This document shows positions 55,659-63,582 of a stretch of DNA of 64,000 nucleotides, piece by piece. This stretch comes from Streptomyces gelaticus (GTDB lineage Bacteria; Actinomycetota; Actinomycetes; Streptomycetales; Streptomycetaceae). Within the stretch, counting starts at the first letter, position 1. Every line of letters begins with the position of its first letter. Under the pieces are notes generated by a model. It saw only the letters and a program-made list of their open reading frames with translations, ran no database searches and was not told the DNA's origin. A program made the translations under genes and the position numbers. Where the stretch lies: contig NZ_BMTF01000020.1 in assembly GCF_014649535.1 (NCBI RefSeq), positions 1-64,000 on the forward strand. Direction: 5' to 3'.

Positions 55659-56021
55659 TCAGCCCGCCTCGTTCCCGATGGTGGAGACCTGCTCCAGGTC
55701 GCACCACCCCTGCGGGTAGGACGGAGGGTAGGAGCAGAGCTGGATGGTGATGGTGCCGGTCTCTCGCATGTCGTAGTAGCACCACTTCTCGCCGCCGGAG
55801 CTGGAGCACGACCCCGTCCGGCCGTAATCCGTCGACCACCAAACGATGCTGTTGCCGCCCGACGCGCGGTGGTCCACCCAGATGTCGTCTCCGTAGCTCA
55901 TGAACCCGGCGTCCGCGTACGGGGTGCTGGTCCATGCCGACGCGGACGCCGACCCTGTCAGCCCCAATGCGAGGACGACAGATGCACCCGCCGCCATGGT
56001 GAGTTGTGCGAGCTTCCTCAT
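55659..56021 (-). CDS. Small secreted protein with four cysteines (unknown)
   Basis: A 120-residue protein. A clear Sec signal peptide (MRKLAQLTMAAGASVVLALG..., cleavage likely after SASA near residue 27) precedes a roughly 93-residue mature part rich in Trp, Tyr and Gly. It has four cysteines (GSC, KWC, QLC, GWC), suggesting two disulfides. The ATG at 56021 follows AGGAGGGG. A longer frame from 56108 overlaps the stop of the 29-codon ORF (ATGA) but lacks this start signal. Not recognised; it lies beside an AfsR-type regulator in the island. Confidence 0.75.
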   Translation of the reverse strand: MRKLAQLTMAAGASVVLALGLTGSASASAWTSTPYADAGFMSYGDDIWVDHRASGGNSIVWWSTDYGRTGSCSSSGGEKWCYYDMRETGTITIQLCSYPPSYPQGWCDLEQVSTIGNEAG

Positions 56022-56104
56022 TCCTACCCCTCCTGTACTGGCATGTACATGCCTATCGGCTGGACGCGGCTGCGACACAAGGCCTGACCGCGCCGACGAC
56101 ACCA

Positions 56105-56194
56105 TCATGAAAGCGCTCTTGTGCCCATCATCGTGACGCAGGTGACCGCAGTGGCGGCGACAGCCAGGCCATGGGCCAGGCGACGGATATTCAT
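56105..56194 (-). CDS. 29-codon ORF resembling a signal peptide
   Basis: MNIRRLAHGLAVAATAVTC... ends at TGA 56105-56107, which overlaps an ATG at 56108 of the next frame. TTGGAGACC lies 8 nt before its ATG. It may be a truncated secreted-protein gene or a leader peptide. It precedes the four-cysteine protein by about 80 bp on the same strand. Low certainty. Confidence 0.4.
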   Translation of the reverse strand: MNIRRLAHGLAVAATAVTCVTMMGTRALS

Positions 56195-56460
56195 GAATTT
56201 GGTCTCCAATCGCTCAGGAGCGCATTCGCCTTGAATCGGGCTGTCCCGCAATCTCCGGTGGAGCGGCGCGCGGCGTCGGCGGTGAGGTGACCGGGCGGTG
56301 CCGGTGCACCGCCGGGCTGTCCCGGGTGGCGAGCCGCCCGGTTCTGGACACGTCGGCAACGATGTACGGCCGACCTTCGGGAAACCTTGCGAGAAACCTT
56401 GCGCGGCAGGTCACGGTGGTGCCTTCCGGGTCGGTACCGGCGTGAAGGGGGGAGCACGGC
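56195..56460. other. Divergent promoter region of the SARP gene
   Basis: A 266-bp gap between the 29-codon ORF and the AfsR-type regulator, transcribed in opposite directions. It includes the repeated GCGAGAAACCTTGCG-like segment near 56385-56405, where GAAACCTTGCG occurs twice in direct order, 11 bp apart. That is a possible SARP-type direct-repeat binding site. No gene is seen. Confidence 0.4.
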
Positions 56461-59400
56461 ATGCTGGAGTTCCGGTTACTGGGCACGCTCGAGGCATGGG
56501 CCGGGGAGCGGCCGGTGGCCCTGGGGCATGCGCGGCAGCAGTGTGTTCTCGCGGCCCTACTGGTCGACGTCGGCCGCCCGGTGCCGGCCGACCGGCTGCT
56601 CCACCGGGTGTGGGACGACCGCGTGCCCCACCGGGGGCGGGACACGCTCTACGCGTACCTATCCCGCCTGCGCCGCGAGCTGGAGCCGCACGGCGTCTGG
56701 CTGGTCCGCCGGTCCGGCGGCTACGTGATCGACCTTGGCGAGGCCACGGTGGACGCGCACCGCTTCCGGGGCCTGTTGGACCGGGCCCGACGGGCGGCTG
56801 CGGACGAGCAGGCGGAGGCGCTGTGGCGGGAGGCTCTGGGGCTGTGGCGGGGCAGCGCGTTCGCCGGAGTGGATACCCCGTGGTTCAACGCGCAGCGCCA
56901 GCTCCTCGACGGCGAGCGGTTGGCCGCTCAACTGGATTTGGTCGACGTTCGATTACGTCGGGGACAGCATGATCGGCTGGTGAGTGAGCTGGTGGCCCGG
57001 GCCGAGGTGCATCCGCTCGACGAGCGGGTGGTCGGGCAGTTGGTCCTCGCCCTGTGCCGGTGCGGGCGGCAGGCTGAGGCGTTGGAGGAGTACGAGCGCG
57101 CCCGGCGGCGACTTGCCGACGAGCTGGGGGTCGATCCCGGCGCGGCGTTGCGGCGGCTGTATGGACAGATCCTGGCCGGGGATCCGGATTTGTCCGGCGA
57201 TCCCGATCCGGCCGCCGTCCGCGTCGACGTGCCGTGCGCCGAGGAGGAAGTGGAAGACGGCAGCAACGCTGCCCTGAACCCCGTGACGGGCCGGCAGCTT
57301 GTTCCCCGGCTGCTGCCGGCGGACCTCTCCCTGTTCGTCGGCCGCGACGCCGAGGTGGACGAGGCCTGCCGGCTCCTGGACGCGGACGGCCCGGGGACGC
57401 TCACTCTGCTGGTCACCGGCCCCGCCGGGGTGGGCAAGACGGCCTTCGCCGTACGCACGGGCCACCGGCTCGCCTCGCGTTTCCCTGACGGCCAGCTGCA
57501 TGCGGACCTGCGCGGCTTCAGCAACGAGCCGGCCGATCCGTTCACGGTCCTGGGCGCCTTCCTCCGCGCGCTCGGCGTGCGCGGCGGGGCGGTGCCCGCG
57601 GAACTGACCGGACGGATCCATCTCTACCGCTCCCTGCTGGCCCAACGGCAGGTGCTCGTCGTCCTGGACAACGCGGCCGGGTCCCAGCAGGTGCGCGACC
57701 TGCTGCCGAGCGGCGTGCGATGCGCCGCCGTCGTCACCAGCCGCACGACCATGGCGGAGCTGGGCTGCCGGCGGCTCCCCCTGGACGTGCTGGACTCCGC
57801 GAACGGGCTCGCCCTGCTGCGCGAGATGCTGGGCCCGGAACGGGCCGATGCGGAACCCGACTCGGCCCGCTCCATCGTGGAGACCTGCGGCGGTCTTCCG
57901 CTCGCGGTGTGGGTGGCCGGCGCGCGACTGGCCGCACGACCGTACTGGCCCCTGGCCCACGTGGCCCGCGCCCTCGCCGACGAGGAGCGCAAGCTCGACG
58001 AGCTGGCCGTCGGCCACATCGCCGTACGAGCCAGCCTCGAACTCACCTACCAGCAGATGGCCGCGCCGACCCAGCACGCGCTGCGCATGCTCGCCCTGCT
58101 GCCCGGCCCCGACTTCGCCGCCTGGGCGCTGGCCGCGCTGCTGGACGTGGACCTGTCCGAGGCCGAAGCCGTTCTCGATGATCTGGTCGAGGTGCACCTG
58201 GTGCAGACCGGATCGGTCGGCGCCACCGGAATCCGCTATCAACTACACGACTTGGTACGGCTGTTCGGCCGGGAGCGTGTGGAGCGCGCCGTCCAGCACC
58301 GGGACCGCTCGGCCGCACTCAACCGCTTGCTCGGGGCCAGCCTCCACCTTGCCGACCTCGCCGCGGACACCCTCAGCGTCGACTTCCAGGGCATCTCGCA
58401 GGCGGAGTTGTCCTCGTGGCGGGTTTCCCCGGCGGACACCGGTCATCTGCTCGCCGACCCGCTGGCCTGGTTCACCGACGAGCGTCAGTTCCTCATCGAC
58501 GTGGCGGAGCAGGCGCTCGACAGGACAAAAGCCGCACCTGCCGCCGGGCTGGCCACCGCTCTCACGACCCTGTTCCAGGTCGGCGGCCACTTCGACGACT
58601 GGGAGCGGCTGCAGAACCGGGCGCTCAAAGTGGCGTTGAGCAGCGGCGACCGGCACAGCGCCGCGAAGCTCCACCGCTGCCTCGGCGAACTCACCACCAT
58701 CCTCGACCGGTATCCGGAGGCGTTGAACCACTTCGAGCAGGCGCTGCTGCTCACCGAGGGACAGGGACCGGCCTACCGGGCGGGGGCGACCGCCGGGTTG
58801 GCGTATGTGCACCGGCTCCTCGGCCAGTACTCCTCGGCCGTGTTCCACTTCGAGAAGGCCGCCGAGCTGGCCAGGCAGGCGGGCAACGTCAACTGTCTCG
58901 TCTACGCCACCAACGGCCTCGGCGTCATCGACCTCGAGCAAGGCCGTGTCGAGGCCGCCGTGGAACGATTCATGGAGTGCCTGCGGGCCAGTCGGGGCGC
59001 GGGCTACCGGCCCGGGGAGGCCCAGGCCCTGCGCTGCCTGGGCCAGAGCCACCGCGCGCTCGGTGCCTACCCGGCCGCCGCCGACGCCTACCGGCAGGCG
59101 GTCGCGATCAGTACGGACCTCGGCGACCGTCTCACCGCCACTCACGCCGCCTGCTGGCTCGGGGACATCCTGGTCCGCCAGGGCGAGCATCGGGAAGGGC
59201 GCCGTCTGCTTGCCCAGAGTCTGTGGACGTACCGGGAGTTCGGCAACCTCTGGGGAGAAGCGGCCACGCTGTACGCACTCGCGGAGGCACAACTCGCGGC
59301 AGACCGCCCGGCACTCGCCCGCAGACGCGCCGAAGCCGCAGTCAGGCTCTGGCGGCAGATAGGCTCCCACACTTGGCTCGCCATAGCCCTCGACTCCCTG

Positions 59401-59481
59401 GCCACCGCGCACACCCAGGCCGGCGACCACCCGGCCGCGACCCGGGCCCGCGACGAGGCCGCGGAGCTGCGGAGGACCTGA
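56461..59481 (+). CDS. AfsR/SARP-family regulator with NB-ARC and TPR domains
   Basis: A 1006-residue regulator with the AfsR layout. Residues 1-90 are an OmpR-type winged helix (RDTLYAYLSRLRRELE). Residues 95-245 form the bacterial transcriptional-activation domain, ending ADELGVDPGAALRRLYG. An NB-ARC-like ATPase spans about 285-560, with P-loop GPAGVGKTA at 320 and VLVVLDNAA at about 400. TPR repeats follow from about 720 to the end (GDRHSAAKLHRCLGEL, GVIDLEQGRVEAAVERF). The ATG at 56461 follows GGGGGAGC. No biosynthetic genes are adjacent, so its targets may be the divergent secreted protein or genes elsewhere. It is the only large intact island gene. Confidence 0.93.
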   Translation: MLEFRLLGTLEAWAGERPVALGHARQQCVLAALLVDVGRPVPADRLLHRVWDDRVPHRGRDTLYAYLSRLRRELEPHGVWLVRRSGGYVIDLGEATVDAHRFRGLLDRARRAAADEQAEALWREALGLWRGSAFAGVDTPWFNAQRQLLDGERLAAQLDLVDVRLRRGQHDRLVSELVARAEVHPLDERVVGQLVLALCRCGRQAEALEEYERARRRLADELGVDPGAALRRLYGQILAGDPDLSGDPDPAAVRVDVPCAEEEVEDGSNAALNPVTGRQLVPRLLPADLSLFVGRDAEVDEACRLLDADGPGTLTLLVTGPAGVGKTAFAVRTGHRLASRFPDGQLHADLRGFSNEPADPFTVLGAFLRALGVRGGAVPAELTGRIHLYRSLLAQRQVLVVLDNAAGSQQVRDLLPSGVRCAAVVTSRTTMAELGCRRLPLDVLDSANGLALLREMLGPERADAEPDSARSIVETCGGLPLAVWVAGARLAARPYWPLAHVARALADEERKLDELAVGHIAVRASLELTYQQMAAPTQHALRMLALLPGPDFAAWALAALLDVDLSEAEAVLDDLVEVHLVQTGSVGATGIRYQLHDLVRLFGRERVERAVQHRDRSAALNRLLGASLHLADLAADTLSVDFQGISQAELSSWRVSPADTGHLLADPLAWFTDERQFLIDVAEQALDRTKAAPAAGLATALTTLFQVGGHFDDWERLQNRALKVALSSGDRHSAAKLHRCLGELTTILDRYPEALNHFEQALLLTEGQGPAYRAGATAGLAYVHRLLGQYSSAVFHFEKAAELARQAGNVNCLVYATNGLGVIDLEQGRVEAAVERFMECLRASRGAGYRPGEAQALRCLGQSHRALGAYPAAADAYRQAVAISTDLGDRLTATHAACWLGDILVRQGEHREGRRLLAQSLWTYREFGNLWGEAATLYALAEAQLAADRPALARRRAEAAVRLWRQIGSHTWLAIALDSLATAHTQAGDHPAATRARDEAAELRRT

Positions 59482-59609
59482 GCGCGCCTCGGAAGTCCAG
59501 GAAGCGGGCCAGTCCGGCTGCAGTCTCCCGGCTTCATGTCAGCAGACCTCACCACGACGCGGTGCCCCTTGTACGACGGCGACATGCCCTCCACGGACGA
59601 CCCCTCCAC

Positions 59610-60497
59610 CGTGATCAGACTCTGCTGCGCAAGGCCCGCGCGTACCGCGAGATCCACGCCGAGCTGCGCCGCCTCGACCAAGGAATGCGCGGCGATGTGC
59701 CACCCAAACGGAAGGACCTGGAACGGAAGCCGAGCGACCTGCACGACTGGCCTGCCAGTACGGGCGGCGGCATCCCGATCGGCCCCGACCGTCTTCCAGA
59801 GAGAGTTTCCGTGGTCGACGCTGCCCTCGCTCTGGGGCCCTGTGACCACTGGTGGGCAAACGGTATGCGTGGCGCCCGGTTCGCGACAGTGCCTGGCCTG
59901 CCAGCGAGCATCATCGCCACCTGGGTATGGGGGATCCGCGGGGAAGTGTGGCAGTTCACCGTCTCAGACTTCTTCGGCATCCCCAACCTCGTGATGACCT
60001 TCCTCTACTGGATAGCGACGTGGAGTGCGGCGGGCTTTGTCCTCGGTGTGTTGTGGCGTCGACTCCCCGGCCGCCGCGGCTCAGCCAAGGCCTTGCCCGT
60101 CGCGCTGGCCTTCGCACTGCCTGCTGGGCTCAATGCTGTGGTGAACCGCTTCACCAATGAGAGCAACGCCAATCTGGCTCTCTACGTCTCAGCCATGCTG
60201 TTCGTGCTCACCGTCACCGGCATCGCGCTTGACCTTGACACCTTCCGCAGCGAGCGCAGGTACTGGCAGAGCCGTCTGGGACTGCTTCTGTCCATCTACC
60301 AGATGCGTTACTGCTCATTGCAGATGGCGTACCTCATCGCGCAGATCGTTTCCGTGATCACGATTTGGCAGTTCTTTGCGGAATGGATGTGTCCCCACCA
60401 AAGGAACCCAACAGCGCACGGTAGGTGCGAGATGTGGGTCACGGGCCATGATGGTCCGTCAGCATCCCGTCGGGATCACACATTGCCGGCGCCCTGA
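59610..60497 (+). pseudogene. DUF6185-family membrane protein, 5'-truncated and with altered end
   Basis: An open frame begins without a start codon at LLRKARAYREIHAELRR and continues through ALALGPCDHWWANG and VWGIRGEVW. It has at least four TM segments, ending SRLGLLLSIYQMRYCSLQMAYLIAQ...WQFFAE near 60384. This matches the C-terminal half of DUF6185 membrane proteins as I recall them. After FFAE the reading becomes non-homologous until the stop at 60497. The N-terminal half and promoter are missing; it follows the SARP gene by about 130 bp. Confidence 0.65.
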
Positions 60498-60563
60498 CGT
60501 CGAGGCTACCGCAGTGGCCGGGGCCTGGACCGTGCAGTCGTCCAGGCTCTCGCTGCGGCGGTC

Positions 60564-61170
60564 TCAGGCGACGGTAATACCGCTGCGGGGGTGTATGGGG
60601 GCGTTGAGTGAGGGGTCGACCAGTACCGGTGCCTTGGCCCGGGACCTTGCCAGGACCTGCGGATCGAGATAGGCGATGGCCAGACCGGGGTCGGCAGTGC
60701 CTCGCGTTGACGAGCAAGGTGCCGTCCGGGTTCCAGACGGCACTGCCGCCACATCCGTGGTACGGGCCGCTGGGCCCGCTGTGGTTGGCGAGGGGGACGT
60801 AACTGGTGTTGTCCAGGGCCCGTGCCGGGAAGACCGTGGCACGCTGGTGGGCACCGGCGCCCCGGCCGAACATCGCGCCGACCGGATACGTGTGGCAGCC
60901 GTCGAGGGCGGCGACGCGGGCGTGCTCGGGGTAGCCAGAATCCCAGCAGATGCCGAGTCCAAGACGCCAGCCATCGACGGTGAGAGTGCACCCGCTGGTG
61001 CCGGGGCTGAAGCCGGCGGCGCGCTCGCTTGGCGTGGGGTGCTGCTTGTCGTAGTGGGCGGCGAATCGACCATTGCGGCCCAGGACCAGGACACGGGTCG
61101 GGGCTCCGGCCACCACAGCGGGACGGGTATCGGCGCAGGCCCAAGCCTGGTCGCCGAGTAGGGGCCTGCT
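60564..61170 (-). pseudogene. Carbon-nitrogen hydrolase, truncated and frameshifted
   Basis: The minus strand carries the catalytic Lys (YDKQHPTPSERAAGF) and Cys (LGLGICWDSGYPEHARVAA) of the nitrilase superfamily and the late GGSAVWNPDGTLLVNA. The reading then needs a single-base shift near 60695 to continue as GTADPGLAIAYLDP to the stop at 60564. The N-terminal part with the catalytic Glu is absent upstream of about 61170. Both lesions make it non-functional. Confidence 0.75.
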
Positions 61171-61383
61171 CCATGTTGTCGTCCAAGCACGGTTCGGCGT
61201 CTGACTGGGTGAGCTGGCTACGGTGAGTGACCTTCTTCAGGGTCTGTGGCCGAGTCCGAACCGGCTTGAGCGTACTTTTCTCGATTCCTCACCCAGCACG
61301 AGAATCTCCGGTGCTGGTTCGGTGCTGACTTCGGCGGGTCAGTGGCGGGAAAACAGCAGGTCGCAGCTCTGATCGGATGAGTT
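61171..61383. other. Gene-free right end of the island
   Basis: About 210 bp without a coding-like frame. It contains the right-hand paired GTGCTG repeats at 61311-61330 and an inverted CAGCAC at 61294-61299. Confidence 0.55.
61311..61330. repeat. Arm-type GTGCTG pair, right end
   Basis: GTGCTGGTTCGGTGCTGACT has the same 11-bp-spaced pair as the left-end repeats (54721-54740 and 54777-54796), in the same orientation. Confidence 0.65.
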
Positions 61384-61536
61384 GTCGTACCACTCGATGG
61401 TGGTGCCGATGAGACTTGCGGCGACGATGCGCTTGAGGTTCGAGGGCGCCGGCAGGGAGGTTGCAGGGGCGGCCATGGGTACCACTTCCGGACGGTGGGC
61501 GGGGACGGTTCCGTGTCGCCACACCGTAGGAAGGGG
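61384..61536. repeat. Right direct repeat of the island: MHS transporter 5' stub
   Basis: On the minus strand ATG 61476 starts MAAPATSLPAPS then NLKRIVAASLIGTTIEWYD, after which the reading leaves the MHS sequence and stops near 61339. It retains the original upstream context beside modC. It is the disrupted 5' end of the original gene. Confidence 0.88.
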
Positions 61537-61613
61537 GCCGATCGCCGCACCGGACACGGGCAGCACGCGCGCGGCCGTGCGGCGCACCCCTGACGCACCG
61601 GCAGAGCGCCTGC

Positions 61614-62690
61614 TCAGACGGGGTACGCGTGGGTCTGCGTCGCCTTCACCGTCGCCCAGACCTCCGCACCCGGGTGCAGATCCAGCTCGGCGGCGGCGAC
61701 CGTGGTGAGATCGGCGGCGAGAGGGAGGACGCCAGTGAGGGCGGCGCGGACCTGGTCGCCGTGGGTCTCCAGCCCGGCGACCTCGCAGCGCCAGACGTTG
61801 CGGGCGCTGGAACCGGTGGGGCGGCTGCGGTGGAGGGTGACGGCGCTCGGGGGGAACGCCACGAACACCGGTCCGGACAGGACCTCCGCGGTGGTGATGG
61901 CGGGGCCGGTGTCCAGGCGGACGGTGTGGCCTTCCGCGTGTCCTCGGTGGAGGTTGAGGCCGACGAGTTGCGCGATGTAGTCCGTACGGGGGTGGCGGGC
62001 GATGTCGGACGGGGTGCCCTCCTGGACGACCTCGCCGTGCTCGACGACGACCAGACGGTCGGCGAGGACCATTGCGTCCAGCGGGTCGTGCGTGACGAGT
62101 ACGGCCACTGCCTCGAACTCGGCCAGGTGACGCCGGAGTTGGGTCCGTACCTCCAGGCGGGTACGGGCGTCCAGTGCGGCGAGGGGCTCGTCGAGGAGGA
62201 GCAGCCGGGGGCGGGTGGCGAGGGCGCGGGCGAGCGCGACGCGCTGCGCCTGGCCGCCGGAGAGCCGCCGAGGCTTGGCGCCGGAGTGATCCGCGAGACC
62301 CAGGCGGTCGAGCCACTGCGCGGCCTGCGCCCGTGCCTCCGCCTTGGCCGCCCCCTGACAGCGGGGTCCGAACGCCACATTGTCCAGGGCGGTCAGGTGG
62401 GGGAAGAGAAGGTAGTCCTGGAAGACGACACCGACGGGGCGGGACTCCGGCGGCGTACGCTCCAGTGCCGCGCCGTCCAGCCTCAAGTGGCCGCCGGTGA
62501 GCGGTGTCAGGCCTGCGAGCGCGCGCAGGGCCGTGGTCTTGCCGGCGCCGTTCGGACCGAGCAGGGCGACCACCTCGCCGGGCGCGACGGTCAGCGTCAC
62601 GTCGAGGCGGAAGGCTCCGCGGTCCACCACGAGTCGGGCATCGAGCCCGTCCGGGGCAGTGCGGGCAGCGAGGCCGTGGGTCTCGGTCAT
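61614..62690 (-). CDS. modC: Molybdate ABC transporter ATP-binding protein
   Basis: A 358-residue ATPase. Walker A GPNGAGKTT near residue 45, Q-loop VFQDYLLFPHLT, signature LSGGQAQRVALARALA and Walker B LLLLDEPLAALD are intact. A C-terminal TOBE-type domain (about 230-358, ending EVWATVKATQTHAYPV) fits ModC. The ATG at 62690 begins 31 bp after the modB stop, completing modABC. Confidence 0.88.
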   Translation of the reverse strand: MTETHGLAARTAPDGLDARLVVDRGAFRLDVTLTVAPGEVVALLGPNGAGKTTALRALAGLTPLTGGHLRLDGAALERTPPESRPVGVVFQDYLLFPHLTALDNVAFGPRCQGAAKAEARAQAAQWLDRLGLADHSGAKPRRLSGGQAQRVALARALATRPRLLLLDEPLAALDARTRLEVRTQLRRHLAEFEAVAVLVTHDPLDAMVLADRLVVVEHGEVVQEGTPSDIARHPRTDYIAQLVGLNLHRGHAEGHTVRLDTGPAITTAEVLSGPVFVAFPPSAVTLHRSRPTGSSARNVWRCEVAGLETHGDQVRAALTGVLPLAADLTTVAAAELDLHPGAEVWATVKATQTHAYPV

Positions 62691-62721
62691 GCGGCGGTCG
62701 TCCAGCTGTCGTGGGCCCCGG

Positions 62722-63582
62722 TCATCCGGCGGTCATCCAACGGTCGCGCAGCCCGGCCAGCACCGCGACGGACACGGCCAGCAGCACCAGGCTGAGGGCG
62801 ATGGCAGCCTCCGGATCGCTCTGCAGGGCGAGGTAGACGGCGAGCGGCATGGTCTGCGTACGGCCGGGGAAGTTGCCGGCGAAGGTGATGGTCGCGCCGA
62901 ACTCGCCGAGCGCGCGGGCCCACGCCAGCACCGCACCGGCCGCGATGCCCGGTGCGATCAGCGGGAGCGTGACCCGGCGGAACGCGGTGAAGCGGGACGC
63001 GCCCAGGGTGGTCGCCGCCTCCTCGTACCGCGGGTCGGCGGCCCGCAGGGTGCCCTCGACGCTGATGACGAGGAACGGCATCGCCACGAAGGCCTCCGCT
63101 ACCACCACCCCAGCCGTCGTGAACGGCAAGGTGATGCCGAACCAGGAGTCCAGCCACTGCCCGACGATGCCGTTGCGGCCCAGCGCCGTCAGCAGCGCCA
63201 CACCGCCCACGACCGGCGGCAGGACGAGCGGGAGCGTGACGAGCGCGCGCACGATGCCGCGTCCGCGGAACTCGACCCGGGCCAGCAGCCAGGCCAGCGG
63301 CACCCCGATGACCAGGCTCACGGCGGTGGCGGCAGTGGCGCAGATCAGGGACAGCCGGAGCGCCTGCCACACCTCCGCGCCGGTCAGCTGCTCGGGCATG
63401 CTGCGCCACGGGGCCCGTACGAGCAGGGCGATCAGCGGCACGACCAGGAACGCCAGGCCGATCAGGGCGGGTACGAGCAGCGGCAGCGGTGCGCCGCGGC
63501 CGCCACCCTCCCGGACACGCCGACGCCGCGGCCCACCCCGGAGGGTGCCGGACGCGGCGTCGGACTTCGCGGTCGTGGTCAA
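62722..63582 (-). CDS. modB: Molybdate ABC transporter permease
   Basis: A 286-residue permease with a basic cytoplasmic leader of about 30 residues and five to six TM segments. The ATPase-contact loop EAATTLGASRFTAFRRVTLP lies near residue 195, and the ModB-type ARALGEFGATITFAGN follows. It overlaps modA by 4 bp. Confidence 0.9.
   Translation of the reverse strand: MTTTAKSDAASGTLRGGPRRRRVREGGGRGAPLPLLVPALIGLAFLVVPLIALLVRAPWRSMPEQLTGAEVWQALRLSLICATAATAVSLVIGVPLAWLLARVEFRGRGIVRALVTLPLVLPPVVGGVALLTALGRNGIVGQWLDSWFGITLPFTTAGVVVAEAFVAMPFLVISVEGTLRAADPRYEEAATTLGASRFTAFRRVTLPLIAPGIAAGAVLAWARALGEFGATITFAGNFPGRTQTMPLAVYLALQSDPEAAIALSLVLLAVSVAVLAGLRDRWMTAG

Larger units (their letters stand above)
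54402..61536. mobile_element. Remnant integrated genomic island (about 7 kb)
   Basis: The segment is bounded by 153-bp direct repeats covering the 5' end of the MHS transporter gene. Inside both ends lie paired GTGCTG repeats with 11-bp spacing. The content is mosaic: RHS, IS630 and IS1380 scraps, a secreted protein, an AfsR-type regulator and two broken genes. Ancestral order was probably modABC followed directly by the MHS gene. An integrase is not present, so mobility is probably lost. Confidence 0.7.

Noticed and set aside
55659..56108. Longer 149-residue version of the secreted protein starting at 56108
   Set aside because: It places 29 non-signal residues before a clear signal peptide and lacks the strong AGGAGGGG site found at 56021.
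60439..61190. Several overlapping minus-strand ORFs as separate genes
   Set aside because: They are frames of one frameshifted nitrilase-family gene.
54402..61536. Simple tandem duplication of the transporter 5' end
   Set aside because: The 7-kb insert with recombinase-like repeats and about 9% divergence between copies fits integration better.
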